This document shows positions 42,729 to 51,086 of a DNA stretch of 64,000 nucleotides, piece by piece. Source of the DNA: Mycobacterium sp. Z3061 (GTDB taxonomy: Bacteria; Actinomycetota; Actinomycetes; Mycobacteriales; Mycobacteriaceae). The position numbers and the translations under genes are program-made. The notes beneath the pieces were generated by a model. It ran no database searches. It was not told the origin of the DNA and worked only from the letters and a program-made list of their open reading frames with translations. Location of the stretch: positions 1,922,001 through 1,986,000 of the forward strand of contig NZ_CP134062.1 in NCBI RefSeq assembly GCF_031583025.1. Direction: 5' to 3'. Position 1 is the stretch's first letter, and each line of letters starts with the position of its first letter.

Positions 42729-43294
42729 AGCGGATGCCGACCCGCGAAGGCGACTACTCGCTGAGTCGGCGTTGCCGTCAAACCCGGTGCGACGGCTGGG
42801 CCGAAGAGGTTCTGCGGCCGCAGGGCGGGGACGAGTTGGGACCCGACGGCTTCCGCCAATCCCGCTTCGTCGGCGTCGAACTCGACGGGCACGTCGACGG
42901 CGACCGCGAGATCCCAGCTGTGCACCAGGGTGGAGTAGGTGATGATCCCGATGGCCTGTTCGGCGGGCATCTCGCCAAGTACGGTCGCGACCGGAGACTG
43001 CCAGTCGGTGATGGTCGACCACGCCCGATGAGACCGCGCGATCGAGTCCTCGACGACCGCGAGCGGGGCCGCGCCGAGGATGTCGGAACCGCTGAAGAGT
43101 TCTTCCTCGGTAGGGCCGCCCAGTCCGTCGATGGCGGTGGCGAAGGCGTCGATCGACGCGACGGTGTGGCTGAGCAGGGACCGAACATTCCACCCGGTGC
43201 ACGGGCTGGGGCGGTTCAGATCGGCGGTTTCGAGACCAGCGGTGAGGCCGGCGAGGCGGCGATCGGCACGCTTGAGGAGGTCGAGTGCGGTCAT
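42725..43294 (-). CDS. TIGR03086-type DinB-like metal-binding protein (maleylpyruvate isomerase N-terminal fold)
   Basis: The 189-residue four-helix protein has LTAGLETADLNRPSPCTGWNVRSLLSHTVASID with a metal-binding His, and YSTLVHSWDLAVAV with the second and third ligands near His/Asp. TIGR03086 proteins are thought to be mycothiol-dependent thiol transferases. It heads an operon with a PNPOx-like gene, divergent from a CGNR regulator. Confidence 0.83.
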   Translation of the reverse strand: MTALDLLKRADRRLAGLTAGLETADLNRPSPCTGWNVRSLLSHTVASIDAFATAIDGLGGPTEEELFSGSDILGAAPLAVVEDSIARSHRAWSTITDWQSPVATVLGEMPAEQAIGIITYSTLVHSWDLAVAVDVPVEFDADEAGLAEAVGSQLVPALRPQNLFGPAVAPGLTATPTQRVVAFAGRHPL

Positions 43295-43303
43295 TTGGGA
43301 TAT

Positions 43304-43383
43304 CCTAACGTTAACTAACGTGGTTTGGCGTTAGTAATCATGAACTGTCGGCCTAACGGTGTCAAGTTTTTGTTATCGTTAGG
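43304..43383. promoter_or_regulatory. Cluster of CTAACG half-sites, probable CGNR operator
   Basis: CTAACG (or its complement CGTTAG) occurs at 43305-43310, 43315-43320, 43329-43334, 43353-43358 and 43377-43382, in both orientations, within the 91-bp gap between the divergent DinB-like and CGNR genes. Two copies are flanked by an extra C or G (CCTAACG, CGTTAGG). Five copies in 80 bp is far beyond chance and indicates the recognition motif of the local regulator. Confidence 0.7.
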
Positions 43384-43385
43384 AC

Positions 43386-43982
43386 ATGGATCCCGAGTTG
43401 CGACTCAAGCGCGCCCAAGCGGCCGGCTACTTTGTCGCGGGAGAGCCGCTGGCGGTGGACCTGGCGGACACGATCATCACGGTCCATGACCCACCCACCG
43501 ACCTTCTGCCTGATGAGGCCGCCTGCCGAGGGTGGTGGGACCTGCAACGGGATCGCCTGCCTGAGGTCGCACCGTCGCCACCCCTGGCACCCACCATCGA
43601 GTTGCGCCGCGCCGTCAGGGACATTCTCGACGCGCATCTGACGGGGGCCGCACCGAGGGCGGACACAGTCGAACTCGTTAACGACGTCGCCTCCCGGGCC
43701 GCCGCGACGCGACGGTTGGCGCGGTCACCCTCGGGATGGAGCGCCCTCACCCGATGGCGGGCCGCCACCGACCAGCCCTACGACATCGCACTTGCGGTGG
43801 TCGCCGACAGCCTCATCGACCTGCTGGTAGGGCCCGCGCGCGGCCGCCTGCGCCGATGCCAGAACCCAGCCTGCAGCATGCTTTTCGTGGCCTCCGATGC
43901 CCGCCGCAAGTTCTGCACCCAGAACATCTGCGCCAACCGGACTCGAGTGGCGCGGCACTATCGCCGCCACCGCTCCGACTGA
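43386..43982 (+). CDS. CGNR zinc-finger regulator (ABATE domain)
   Basis: The 198-residue protein has an N-terminal ABATE stress-response domain (about 20-140; GEPLAVDLADTIITV) and a C-terminal CGNR zinc finger: RRCQNPACSMLFVASDARRKFCTQNICANRTRVARHY, with four zinc ligands. The last part binds DNA. It is divergent from the DinB/PNPOx pair with a five-copy CTAACG cluster in the gap, so it probably regulates that operon and itself. Confidence 0.88.
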   Translation: MDPELRLKRAQAAGYFVAGEPLAVDLADTIITVHDPPTDLLPDEAACRGWWDLQRDRLPEVAPSPPLAPTIELRRAVRDILDAHLTGAAPRADTVELVNDVASRAAATRRLARSPSGWSALTRWRAATDQPYDIALAVVADSLIDLLVGPARGRLRRCQNPACSMLFVASDARRKFCTQNICANRTRVARHYRRHRSD

Positions 43983-44034
43983 GGCCGCAATCGCTGAGAT
44001 TTCGTTCGACCGTTACGGTCAAGCGGATCGGCGC

Positions 44035-45171
44035 TCATCCCGGGCCGTCGGGACCGCTCAGTTTGCCGATGGTTTGAATCTCGCTGTCTCGGTACGGCTT
44101 TCCATCCGGTTGGAGCAGGTCCTGAAACCAGGTCTCGGGATCCGTCTTGTACGGATGATCCCATGAGTCCCAGGGCAGGTAGGTCTGGGTCTTCCCGGCG
44201 ACAAGACCCCAATTGATCGCACCTACGTTGTAGCGCTTGGCAATTGGCAATATTCCCTCGACGGTGCTGCCGACCGTCCGGGCCAGGTACTCGGTGCAGA
44301 TCATTGGCCGCCCCAGCGGGGAGAGTTCGGCGATCCGCGCCTCAAATGCCGCTGGTCGGTCATAGCTGTGAAATGTGATCACATCGGAATTGTCCAGTTG
44401 TATGTTGGCAATTGTGCTGCGGCGGTTAGCGCTTCCCCACTCGCCCTGCCAAACGGCACTCGTCAATGGCTGAATCGGATCCACCGAACGTGCCCAATCG
44501 AACGCCAGTGAGAGCAGGTCGGCGACCCGCTCCAGCTTATCCTTCCGCTCGACCTTGCGGTACGCACGCGCTGGATTGTCGGGCTCATTCCACAGATCCC
44601 AAGCCAAAATGCGATCGTCGGAGCGGAATTGCTTCAACACTCCCGTGACGTAGTCGTGCAGCGTTCGGCGGTAGTCCAGGTCGTCGAGGTGTTCAGCCCC
44701 CGGGCTTTGCACCCAGCCGGAGTTGTGCACGCCGGGCGTCGGCGCACGCTGCGGACCCGGCTTCGGGAACGGATCCCAACACGAGTCGAAGAAGACGAAT
44801 ATCGGCTTGATCCGATGATTCGCCGCGATGGTGACGAACTCCGCCAGACGCATTCGGAAGCTCCAGGGATTCTGGGCCCAGAGCTGATCGTGCAGGAATA
44901 CCCGCACCGTGTTGAGCTTGTGCAGTTGGGCCCAGCCGAGCTCGACATCGATGCGGTGCGGGTCGAAGGTGTCGGCCTGAAACATCTCGAGTTGGTTGAT
45001 GGCGTTCGAGGTGATGTAGTTGGCGCCGACGGGCCAGGCTTGCGCTTGATACCAACGGTTGGCTCGGTCAGCCGACCACCGGCTCTGCTGTGCGGCGGCG
45101 CGGGGAACGCGCGTCAGTGTAGGCCCGGCCGCCAGCAGCGCAGGTAGCTTCAGCACCGTTCGACGCCGCAC
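44035..45171 (-). CDS. Secreted glycoside hydrolase, GH5-like
   Basis: The 378-residue protein starts with a twin-arginine-like signal (RRRTVLKLPALLAAGP...AAAQ) and continues as a GH5-type TIM barrel: LNTVRVFLHDQLWAQ, the acid/base Glu196 in WDLWNEPDNP and the nucleophile Glu294 in ICTEYLART. The conserved Asn before Glu196 and Trp residues fit cellulase, mannanase or related activity. Export in folded form by Tat is likely. It lies downstream of galT-galK in the same direction, 109 bases away, consistent with use of released sugars. Confidence 0.82.
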   Translation of the reverse strand: MRRRTVLKLPALLAAGPTLTRVPRAAAQQSRWSADRANRWYQAQAWPVGANYITSNAINQLEMFQADTFDPHRIDVELGWAQLHKLNTVRVFLHDQLWAQNPWSFRMRLAEFVTIAANHRIKPIFVFFDSCWDPFPKPGPQRAPTPGVHNSGWVQSPGAEHLDDLDYRRTLHDYVTGVLKQFRSDDRILAWDLWNEPDNPARAYRKVERKDKLERVADLLSLAFDWARSVDPIQPLTSAVWQGEWGSANRRSTIANIQLDNSDVITFHSYDRPAAFEARIAELSPLGRPMICTEYLARTVGSTVEGILPIAKRYNVGAINWGLVAGKTQTYLPWDSWDHPYKTDPETWFQDLLQPDGKPYRDSEIQTIGKLSGPDGPG

Positions 45172-45221
45172 CTATTGACGATAGTTCCCCGAGTGAGGTG
45201 ATTGCGCGTCTTTGATCGATT

Positions 45222-45239
45222 TGCACCGGCGAAGGTGCA
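45222..45239. promoter_or_regulatory. Inverted repeat upstream of the GH5 gene
   Basis: TGCACC-GGCGAA-GGTGCA has 6-bp arms and a 6-bp spacer, 50 bp upstream of the GH5 start, and could be an operator or a hairpin. Confidence 0.35.
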
Positions 45240-45280
45240 GTGACAGCGACGGCGCTAGCGCGCCAATGCTTCCGGATCCC

Positions 45281-46384
45281 TCACTGGAGCGCCCGGGCGC
45301 CTCCGGCAGCCCGGGTTCGGGTGATCGCCGGCCCCGCGAACCCGGCGTCAGACGCCGCCCGGCGCACCGCCTCGCCGACCCTATCCGCGAGGTCGATCGG
45401 CACCAAGGCGATCACACAGCCCCCGAAGCCGCCGCCGGTCATCCGGGCACCCAGAGCCCCGGCATCGATGGCGGCATCGACGATCAGGTCGATCTGCGTG
45501 GTGGTGATTTCGAAATCGTCGCGCATCGAGGCGTGCGAGGCGCTCATGATCCGACCGGCTTGAGCGAAATCCGAATCACCCAGGGCGGCAACGAAGTCAA
45601 GCACGCGGTGGTTTTCGGTCAGCACATGACGGGCACGACGGGCTGCGACCGGGTCGGTCACCGCGGCCAAAGCGGACGGGCCGCGGTCTTGAACCTCGCG
45701 CAGCGATAACGCCTCGAGATCGGCAGCCGCCTTCTCGCACGATGCGCGTCGGGCGGCATACTCTCCGCCGGCATGACGGTGGCGTGTTCGGGAGTCGATC
45801 AGCAACAGCGCGACGCCGGCAGTGTCGGGGTCGAATGCGACCGGCGTGACGGTGAGGCTGCGAAAATCGATCAGCAGCGCCGTGGCCGGTTCACCGAACA
45901 GCGATGCCAGCTGGTCAAGCAAACCCGTTGGCGCGCCGACATAGTCGTTTTCCGCCCGCTGCGCAAGGCGTGCCTGTTCCATGCGGTCGATGTGTGCATC
46001 GGCTGCCGACGCGATCGCGCCCAGCGCCGCGCACTCCAGCGCAGCCGACGAAGACAGGCCCGATCCAATCGGCACGTCGCTGGTGATCGACATCGCGCCG
46101 CCGGGCACTGGATGGCCGGCTTCACGCAGGGCCCACATCACCCCGGCGACGTAGCCGGCCCAGCCCTCGATGTAGCTGTCGGGGTCAGCGGGTGCGGTGC
46201 CCAGCGGAATGCGCACGGAGCCGTCCGCGCGATCGCTGCTGACCGTGATCGCCGGGCTGTGGTCGGGGGTGAAAGTGACGGTGGTGCGTTGCGGTAGCGC
46301 GATCGGCAGTGCAAAGCCGAGGTTGTAATCGGTGTGCTCTCCGATCAGGTTGATCCGACCGGGTGCGGCGAAGCGGACCGTCAT
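45281..46384 (-). CDS. galK: Galactokinase
   Basis: The 367-residue GHMP kinase has all three motifs: [15 protein letters not shown] (9-23, galactose binding), [13 protein letters not shown] (ATP loop) and [12 protein letters not shown] (motif 3). It phosphorylates galactose at C1. The ATG overlaps the galT stop by four bases (ATGA), so both are one unit. Confidence 0.95.
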   Translation of the reverse strand: MTVRFAAPGRINLIGEHTDYNLGFALPIALPQRTTVTFTPDHSPAITVSSDRADGSVRIPLGTAPADPDSYIEGWAGYVAGVMWALREAGHPVPGGAMSITSDVPIGSGLSSSAALECAALGAIASAADAHIDRMEQARLAQRAENDYVGAPTGLLDQLASLFGEPATALLIDFRSLTVTPVAFDPDTAGVALLLIDSRTRHRHAGGEYAARRASCEKAAADLEALSLREVQDRGPSALAAVTDPVAARRARHVLTENHRVLDFVAALGDSDFAQAGRIMSASHASMRDDFEITTTQIDLIVDAAIDAGALGARMTGGGFGGCVIALVPIDLADRVGEAVRRAASDAGFAGPAITRTRAAGGARALQ

Positions 46385-47478
46385 CCGAGCTCCCGTAGCC
46401 GCCGGGCCACGCTTTCGGGCGTGACGTCGCTGATGAACGCCCCCATCGCGGACTCGGAGCCCGCCAGGTATTTGAGCTTGGTGGCGCTGCGCCGGATCGA
46501 CATCAACTCGACGTGGAAGTAACCGTCGGCTTGGGCATCAGTCGCGGCAAACTGATGCAGTGCCGAAATGTAGGGCAGCGGAGTGGGTGCGTACATGTTG
46601 TCGAATCTCCCCAGGACATCGAGGTAGAGCCGCGCGAACCCGTCCAGTTCGTCGTCCTCAAGATCGACCAGACTGCGCACGAACCTGTTCGGGTAGAGGT
46701 GTACCTCAACGGGCCAGCGCGCGGCGAACGGCACGAATGCGGTGAACTGCTCGGTGCGCGCCACTACGCGACTGCCGTCGGCCACCTCGCGCGCCAACAT
46801 GTCGGCAAAGAGGTTGCCGCCGTGGCGCATCCGATGTTGGCGCGCCTGCCCCAGCATCGTGGTGATGCGCGGCGTCAGAAACGGATAGCCGTAGATCTGA
46901 CCGTGCGGATGGGTCAGCGTCACCCCGATTTCCTCGCCACGGTTTTCGAAGCAGAACACCTGCTCGATGCCCGGTTCGGCCATCAGTTCAGCAGTGCGGT
47001 GCCGCCACGCCTCGACAACCAACCGGGCATGGGCCGGCTCCAAATCCGCGAACGACCCGGAGTGTTCGCTGGAAAAGCAGATCACCTCGCACCGGCCGTA
47101 TCCAGGCGCGGACACAAAGCCGCCATCCGCAGGAGCCAGGATCGGTGCGGGACTTGACGCCAGGGTCGACCGTGCTGCGCCCGAGAGGCTCGGGAACTGG
47201 TTCTCGAAAACGACCACGTCATAGTCGGGGGCGGGCACCTCGCTGGTCAGTCCGGTCGGACCCGGACACAGCGGGCAATGGTCGGCAGGCGGCTTGTAGG
47301 GGCGGTCCTGGCGTAGCGCGGCGACGATCACCCACTGCCCGGTTGACCGGTCGAAGCGCAACTCCGACTGGTACCCGTCGTGCTCGAGCAAGGGCCGGCG
47401 ATCCGGAACCGGCGCTGGACGGTGCCCGGGCAGCGAGAAAAACAGCAAGTCACGGCCATCGGCCAGCTTTGCCCGCAT
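46381..47478 (-). CDS. galT: Galactose-1-phosphate uridylyltransferase
   Basis: The 365-residue enzyme has the active-site THPHGQIY (nucleophilic His between two prolines/histidines), the zinc motif CPLCPG and [15 protein letters not shown]. It transfers UMP between UDP-glucose and galactose 1-phosphate. The ATG at 47478 starts [14 protein letters not shown], like other mycobacterial GalT. The frame stays open upstream as far as the tRNA fragment, with TYTPSGAAS and other compositionally unusual residues, so a longer start is possible. First gene of galT-galK. Confidence 0.93.
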   Translation of the reverse strand: MRAKLADGRDLLFFSLPGHRPAPVPDRRPLLEHDGYQSELRFDRSTGQWVIVAALRQDRPYKPPADHCPLCPGPTGLTSEVPAPDYDVVVFENQFPSLSGAARSTLASSPAPILAPADGGFVSAPGYGRCEVICFSSEHSGSFADLEPAHARLVVEAWRHRTAELMAEPGIEQVFCFENRGEEIGVTLTHPHGQIYGYPFLTPRITTMLGQARQHRMRHGGNLFADMLAREVADGSRVVARTEQFTAFVPFAARWPVEVHLYPNRFVRSLVDLEDDELDGFARLYLDVLGRFDNMYAPTPLPYISALHQFAATDAQADGYFHVELMSIRRSATKLKYLAGSESAMGAFISDVTPESVARRLRELG

Positions 47479-47651
47479 CGGCGGTTCCACGACGTTGAAG
47501 GTTAGCTTGGCCGACGTGGATGATGCAGCCCCCGATGGCGTGTAGGTGACCACACGCTGGTAGAGAACCGCGGCAGGGTCGATTATGCCGCCGGGCCAGG
47601 CTTTGGGCTGCCGGGCCCAGCGGTGGCCTGGTGACGATAATTGGCCACGCA

Positions 47652-47678
47652 ACTGGCAGTGTGGGGGTCAGGGGTTCG
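47652..47678 (+). repeat. 27-nt direct repeat, copy 2 (tRNA-Ala fragment)
   Basis: An exact copy of 27 bases of tRNA-Ala (anticodon stem through TTCG of the T-loop) in the same orientation, 6,264 bp downstream. Neither side extends the identity, so it is not a tRNA gene. It is probably an attachment-site remnant from a tRNA-Ala-targeting integrative element. Confidence 0.75.
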
Positions 47679-47695
47679 CCAGGTTTTTCTGGACT

Positions 47696-47716
47696 TACCC
47701 CGTAACGATCGGGGTA
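47696..47716 (+). promoter_or_regulatory. Palindrome and -10-like element before DUF2252 gene
   Basis: TACCCCG-TAACGAT-CGGGGTA is a perfect 7-bp inverted repeat with a 7-bp spacer. It runs into TATCTA (47714-47719), a good -10 element with 7 bases to the ATG at 47727, so the transcript may be leaderless and controlled by a repressor at this site. Confidence 0.45.
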
Positions 47717-47726
47717 TCTAACCGAT

Positions 47727-49148
47727 ATGGATCGCGATGCGGGCGCCGGCGTGCACACCGTACTCGCCGACGCCGACGCCGCCCCGTATCGGTCGTTGCG
47801 GCAGCGACCGGTGACACGGGCCGAGCGCTACGCGCTTGGCAAGAGTTTGCGTAAGCGTGTGCCGCGCAAGTCGCTGGCCGACTGGGCGGCGCCTTCCGGC
47901 CGTCCCGACCCCGTGGACCTGATCAACATCAGTCACCGGGGGAGGGACGACCGGCTGATCCCGATCCGGGTCGGTCGCATGGTCGACTCGCCGTACGGAT
48001 TTCTGCGCGGGGCCGCGGTGGTGATGGCCGAGGACGTCGCGCATCTGCCGGCGACTGGAATCTCACCCGTCGTGTGCGGCGACTCGCACTTCGGCAACTT
48101 CGGGTTCTATGCATCTCCTGAGCGGGATCTGGTGATCGACCTCAACGATTTCGACGAGGCTCACCCAGGCTGCTGGGAGTGGGACCTGCGGCGGTTGGCC
48201 GCGAGCATCTGGGTGGCCGGGCGCCAGAACGGGACGTCGGAAGACGACTGCTGCGATGCGGTGCGGTCCTGTGTGGCTTCGTATCGTCACGAATTGCGGC
48301 GGCTCGCCGACTTGCCCTTGTTCACAAGGTCTTTCGTCAGGCTCGATGTTGACAGGCTGGCAGCCGAGACGTCAGGCCGGCTCAAGAAACAGGTCGTGAG
48401 GTCGGCGAAGCGGGCGCGCCACCGCACCGGCGACCGGGCGTTGCCGCGCTTCACCCACGAGGTGGATGGCGAGCGGAAAATTGTCGAGGAGCCACCTTTG
48501 ATCACCCGGTTGTCCTCCGGTGAATCGGCGTCATTGGCCGAAGCACTCGACGAGTATGTCGAAACCCTGCCGTCGTACTGGCGACGCGTGCTCGGTGGCT
48601 ACACATTGGTCGACGTTGCACACAAGGTCGTCGGGGTGGGCAGTGTCGGCCTGCGTGCCTACGTGGCGCTGTTGGAAGGCTCATCGGAAAAAGACGTAAT
48701 TTTCCTACAGCTCAAACAAGCTCGTCGATCGGTGCTTGCGCGCTACGTACACGGTGAATCGGCATGGCACGCACACCAGGGGCAGCGGGTGGTGGAATAC
48801 CAACAATCACTGCAGACGGTGAGCGATCCATTGCTGGGTTGGACCACGATCGACGGCTTGCAGTACTACGTGCGGCAGTTCCGAAACATGAAGGGAAGCA
48901 TACCTTTAGAGGCGATCGATGCGGCCGCGCTAGCGGACTACGCCGGAGTGGTGGGTCAGCTTCTGGCCAAGGGGCACGCCAGGACAAGCGGTGCCTCGAT
49001 GATTGCCGGTTACCTGGGGAGTTCCGGCCGGGTTGATAGGGCGTTGTGCACGTTCGCGCGGCGCTACGCCGATCAGACTGAAAAAGACCATGCAGCATTG
49101 GTCAGCGCTGTCGATCGAGGATTGCTGCCCGTTGAACGCGGGGTTTAG
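47727..49148 (+). CDS. DUF2252 protein
   Basis: The 473-residue protein belongs to DUF2252, a large kinase-like-fold family without known function: RVGRMVDSPYGFLRGAA, GDSHFGNFGFY (similar to the aminoglycoside-phosphotransferase brace), DLNDFDEAHPGCWEWDLRRLA and VGVGSVGLRAYVALLEG. The HxN and DxD motifs suggest that it binds a nucleotide. It starts the accessory region on the right side of the tRNA fragment. Confidence 0.85.
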   Translation: MDRDAGAGVHTVLADADAAPYRSLRQRPVTRAERYALGKSLRKRVPRKSLADWAAPSGRPDPVDLINISHRGRDDRLIPIRVGRMVDSPYGFLRGAAVVMAEDVAHLPATGISPVVCGDSHFGNFGFYASPERDLVIDLNDFDEAHPGCWEWDLRRLAASIWVAGRQNGTSEDDCCDAVRSCVASYRHELRRLADLPLFTRSFVRLDVDRLAAETSGRLKKQVVRSAKRARHRTGDRALPRFTHEVDGERKIVEEPPLITRLSSGESASLAEALDEYVETLPSYWRRVLGGYTLVDVAHKVVGVGSVGLRAYVALLEGSSEKDVIFLQLKQARRSVLARYVHGESAWHAHQGQRVVEYQQSLQTVSDPLLGWTTIDGLQYYVRQFRNMKGSIPLEAIDAAALADYAGVVGQLLAKGHARTSGASMIAGYLGSSGRVDRALCTFARRYADQTEKDHAALVSAVDRGLLPVERGV

Positions 49149-49449
49149 CCAGTTCGTCACGCGTCGGAGAGAACGGCGCGGGATTTGCGAAACCACTTCA
49201 CCGCCTGCGTGTTCCACATCGCGTCCAACCGGGCGCGTGTCCACATGACATCCGTCCTCGAGTCTTACGTCCGAAGGCCGCGCACTTAGGGGTCCAAAGT
49301 CCCTGCCGCATTTCGCCTTCAGGCCCGATGATTGGCGTCCTAGAGACGGCGGCGGAGCCGTGACGAGGAGCCTGGGTCGGTTTGAAAGACGGGTTTTCAA
49401 GTCGCGCTAGCAGTCGCGGTCTGGTGACACCACGGAAATTCACGCAGAT
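49149..49449. other. 301-bp intergenic region
   Basis: No gene is supported here. It contains a DosR-like palindrome at 49287-49306 and TTGAAA-GACGGGT-TTTCAA at 49382-49400, an inverted repeat about 50 bp before the lipoprotein gene. Confidence 0.4.
49287..49306. promoter_or_regulatory. DosR-like palindromic box
   Basis: TAGGGGTCCAAAGTCCCTGC matches the DosR consensus (TTSGGGACTWWAGTCCCSAA) at 14 of 20 positions and keeps the GGG...AAAGTCCC core. It lies 144 bp upstream of the lipoprotein start. Match quality is moderate. Confidence 0.35.
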
Positions 49450-49983
49450 ATGGCTGAAACGATGAAACAGTTCGTTCGCGCCGTCACCCGGCGACAATTC
49501 ATCTTCTCGGTGTCTGGTGCGCTGGGTGCGGTGCTGATCGGCGGATGTGCCGCCGATGGTAATCGCGGCAGCCGAACTGAGAATTCCATGGGTGACACAA
49601 CAACCAGCCCGACAACAACCAGCCCGACAACAACCAGCCCGACAACAATCAAACCGACAACGACCAGCCCGACAACAACCAAACCGACAACGACTAATCC
49701 GACAACGACCAGCCCGACGACGACCCCGAAGAGGTACGCGTGCAGGTGCACAGGGCTGCATGACTATGAGTGGCAAGACCCGGATTTCCCCGAAGCGTTG
49801 GTGCAGTGCCCTCGCTGTGGCGAGACGAGCACGATTATCAAAAATCCGATACCCAATTCCAACCTGGCGAATTACACGCACCGCCTTTGCCCGAAGAACC
49901 CGGTGTCGTGGACTGGTTCCACGAAAGGCAGCAAATGTCCGGTCGATCCTTCTCATACCAGCGTTAACTGCACCGCCAGTTAG
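49450..49983 (+). CDS. Tat-type lipoprotein with Thr/Pro linker and Cys-rich domain
   Basis: The 177-residue protein has an RR motif (Arg14-Arg15 in TRRQFIF), a hydrophobic stretch and the lipobox LIGGC (Cys33). A linker of about nine TTTSP-like five-residue repeats (residues 50-93) joins a domain with seven cysteines: Cys98, Cys100, Cys120, Cys123, Cys147, Cys163 and Cys174. The CPRCGE pair resembles a zinc knuckle. The Tat-like signal could carry a folded, metal-bound domain across the membrane. I cannot name a family. It is followed after 9 bases by the beta-lactamase-like gene. Confidence 0.75.
   Translation: MAETMKQFVRAVTRRQFIFSVSGALGAVLIGGCAADGNRGSRTENSMGDTTTSPTTTSPTTTSPTTIKPTTTSPTTTKPTTTNPTTTSPTTTPKRYACRCTGLHDYEWQDPDFPEALVQCPRCGETSTIIKNPIPNSNLANYTHRLCPKNPVSWTGSTKGSKCPVDPSHTSVNCTAS
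49597..49728 (+). repeat. 15-bp tandem repeats coding TTTSP units
   Basis: About nine units related to ACAACAACCAGCCCG code the Thr/Pro linker of the lipoprotein. The number of units is likely to vary between strains. Confidence 0.8.
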
Positions 49984-49992
49984 AAACGCCAG

Positions 49993-50928
49993 TTGAGGCC
50001 ACCGGTGGCAGGTTGTTGGCGAAACTGCCGAGACGTTCTCCGGAAGCCTCGCGCTGCCCTCGTCTTCGTCTTACTGGCGTCCATGGCGATACCTTCGTCC
50101 TCGCCCCGGATCTACTCCCTGGCCGGTGCCGAACGACAAGTCGAACGACGCATCCATGCCGCGCACGCCGATGTCGCTATTTTCTTCCGCCCCCTCGGTG
50201 GTGGATCGGAGTGGTCCTACAAACCCGACGACACATTCCACGCCGCCAGCACCATGAAGGTCCCCGTCATGATCGAGCTCTTCCATCAGGCGCAACAAGG
50301 CAAGCTCGCCCTCGATGATCCGCTCCTCATCCACAATGAGTTTTTTTCACTTGTCGATGGATCTGCCTTTTACCTCGATCCTGGCAACGATTCCAACGCC
50401 GACCTCTACAGGTCCGAAGGTCAGACCCGAACCCTTCGCGAACTGTGCGAACTGATGATTACGATGAGCAGCAATCTCGCAACAAATCTGCTTATCAAGA
50501 AGCTCGGCATAGAGAACATTCGCGCCACGGTTCATCTCCTCGGCGCGGACGGCATGAACGTGCTTCGCGGCGTCGAAGACAATAAGGCCTACGACCTGGG
50601 TCTCAACAACACCACGACTGCGCGCGGACTGGAGATCCTGCTCACCGCAATCGCCCAAGGCAAAGTCGTCGACCCCGACTCATCACGCCAAATGGTTGAA
50701 ATCCTCAAACGCCAGCACATAAACGACGGCATTCCTTCCGGTCTGGACCCCACCATCCCGGTCGCCCATAAGACCGGCACCCTGAAAGGAATTCACCACG
50801 ATGCGGCAATCGTCTACGGGCGGCAACCCTTCGTACTTGTGATCCTCGTCCGAGGGATGACCAACAGTGAAGACAGCTCTGCCCTCATGGCCGACATCAC
50901 CCGCGTGTTTTACCGGGCTACTCAATAA
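49993..50928 (+). CDS. Class A beta-lactamase-like secreted serine hydrolase
   Basis: The 311-residue protein has the class A beta-lactamase motifs: STMK (SxxK, catalytic Ser), SSN in MSSNLATN (the SDN motif, with Ser for Asp) and HKTGTLKG (KTG). A hydrophobic signal-like segment is AALVFVLLASMAIPSSS. The Glu166-containing omega loop is not clearly identified (LRGVEDNKAYD is the nearest), so hydrolytic activity may differ from BlaC. GC content is low in places (28 of 60 in 50341-50400, 26 of 60 in 50461-50520) against the surrounding GC-rich DNA, suggesting transfer. The TTG start is uncertain. Confidence 0.8.
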   Translation: MRPPVAGCWRNCRDVLRKPRAALVFVLLASMAIPSSSPRIYSLAGAERQVERRIHAAHADVAIFFRPLGGGSEWSYKPDDTFHAASTMKVPVMIELFHQAQQGKLALDDPLLIHNEFFSLVDGSAFYLDPGNDSNADLYRSEGQTRTLRELCELMITMSSNLATNLLIKKLGIENIRATVHLLGADGMNVLRGVEDNKAYDLGLNNTTTARGLEILLTAIAQGKVVDPDSSRQMVEILKRQHINDGIPSGLDPTIPVAHKTGTLKGIHHDAAIVYGRQPFVLVILVRGMTNSEDSSALMADITRVFYRATQ

Positions 50929-51086
50929 CGGTCCGGGCGGGAAATTGGGCCCGACTACGAGGGTCAAAAGGCACTAGCTCCGTGACTCTTCGACCGCCGA
51001 CACTGAGTAGCCAGGGTTGGAACGCTGGCGACAACTCGGGTCCGTGGTGTTCGAAACCGAGAAGGGCCGCAGCGAAGGAGATTTCG

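Noticed and set aside
41358..47678. Active mobile element between the repeat copies
   Set aside because: No integrase, excisionase or transposase is coded between the two copies; at most a remnant.
47640..47690. Second complete tRNA-Ala
   Set aside because: Only 27 bases match; acceptor and D-arm are missing and it cannot fold as a cloverleaf.
49440..49751. Minus-strand frame of valine/glycine repeats
   Set aside because: Complement of the TTTSP linker; has no start context and the plus-strand lipoprotein is clearly real.
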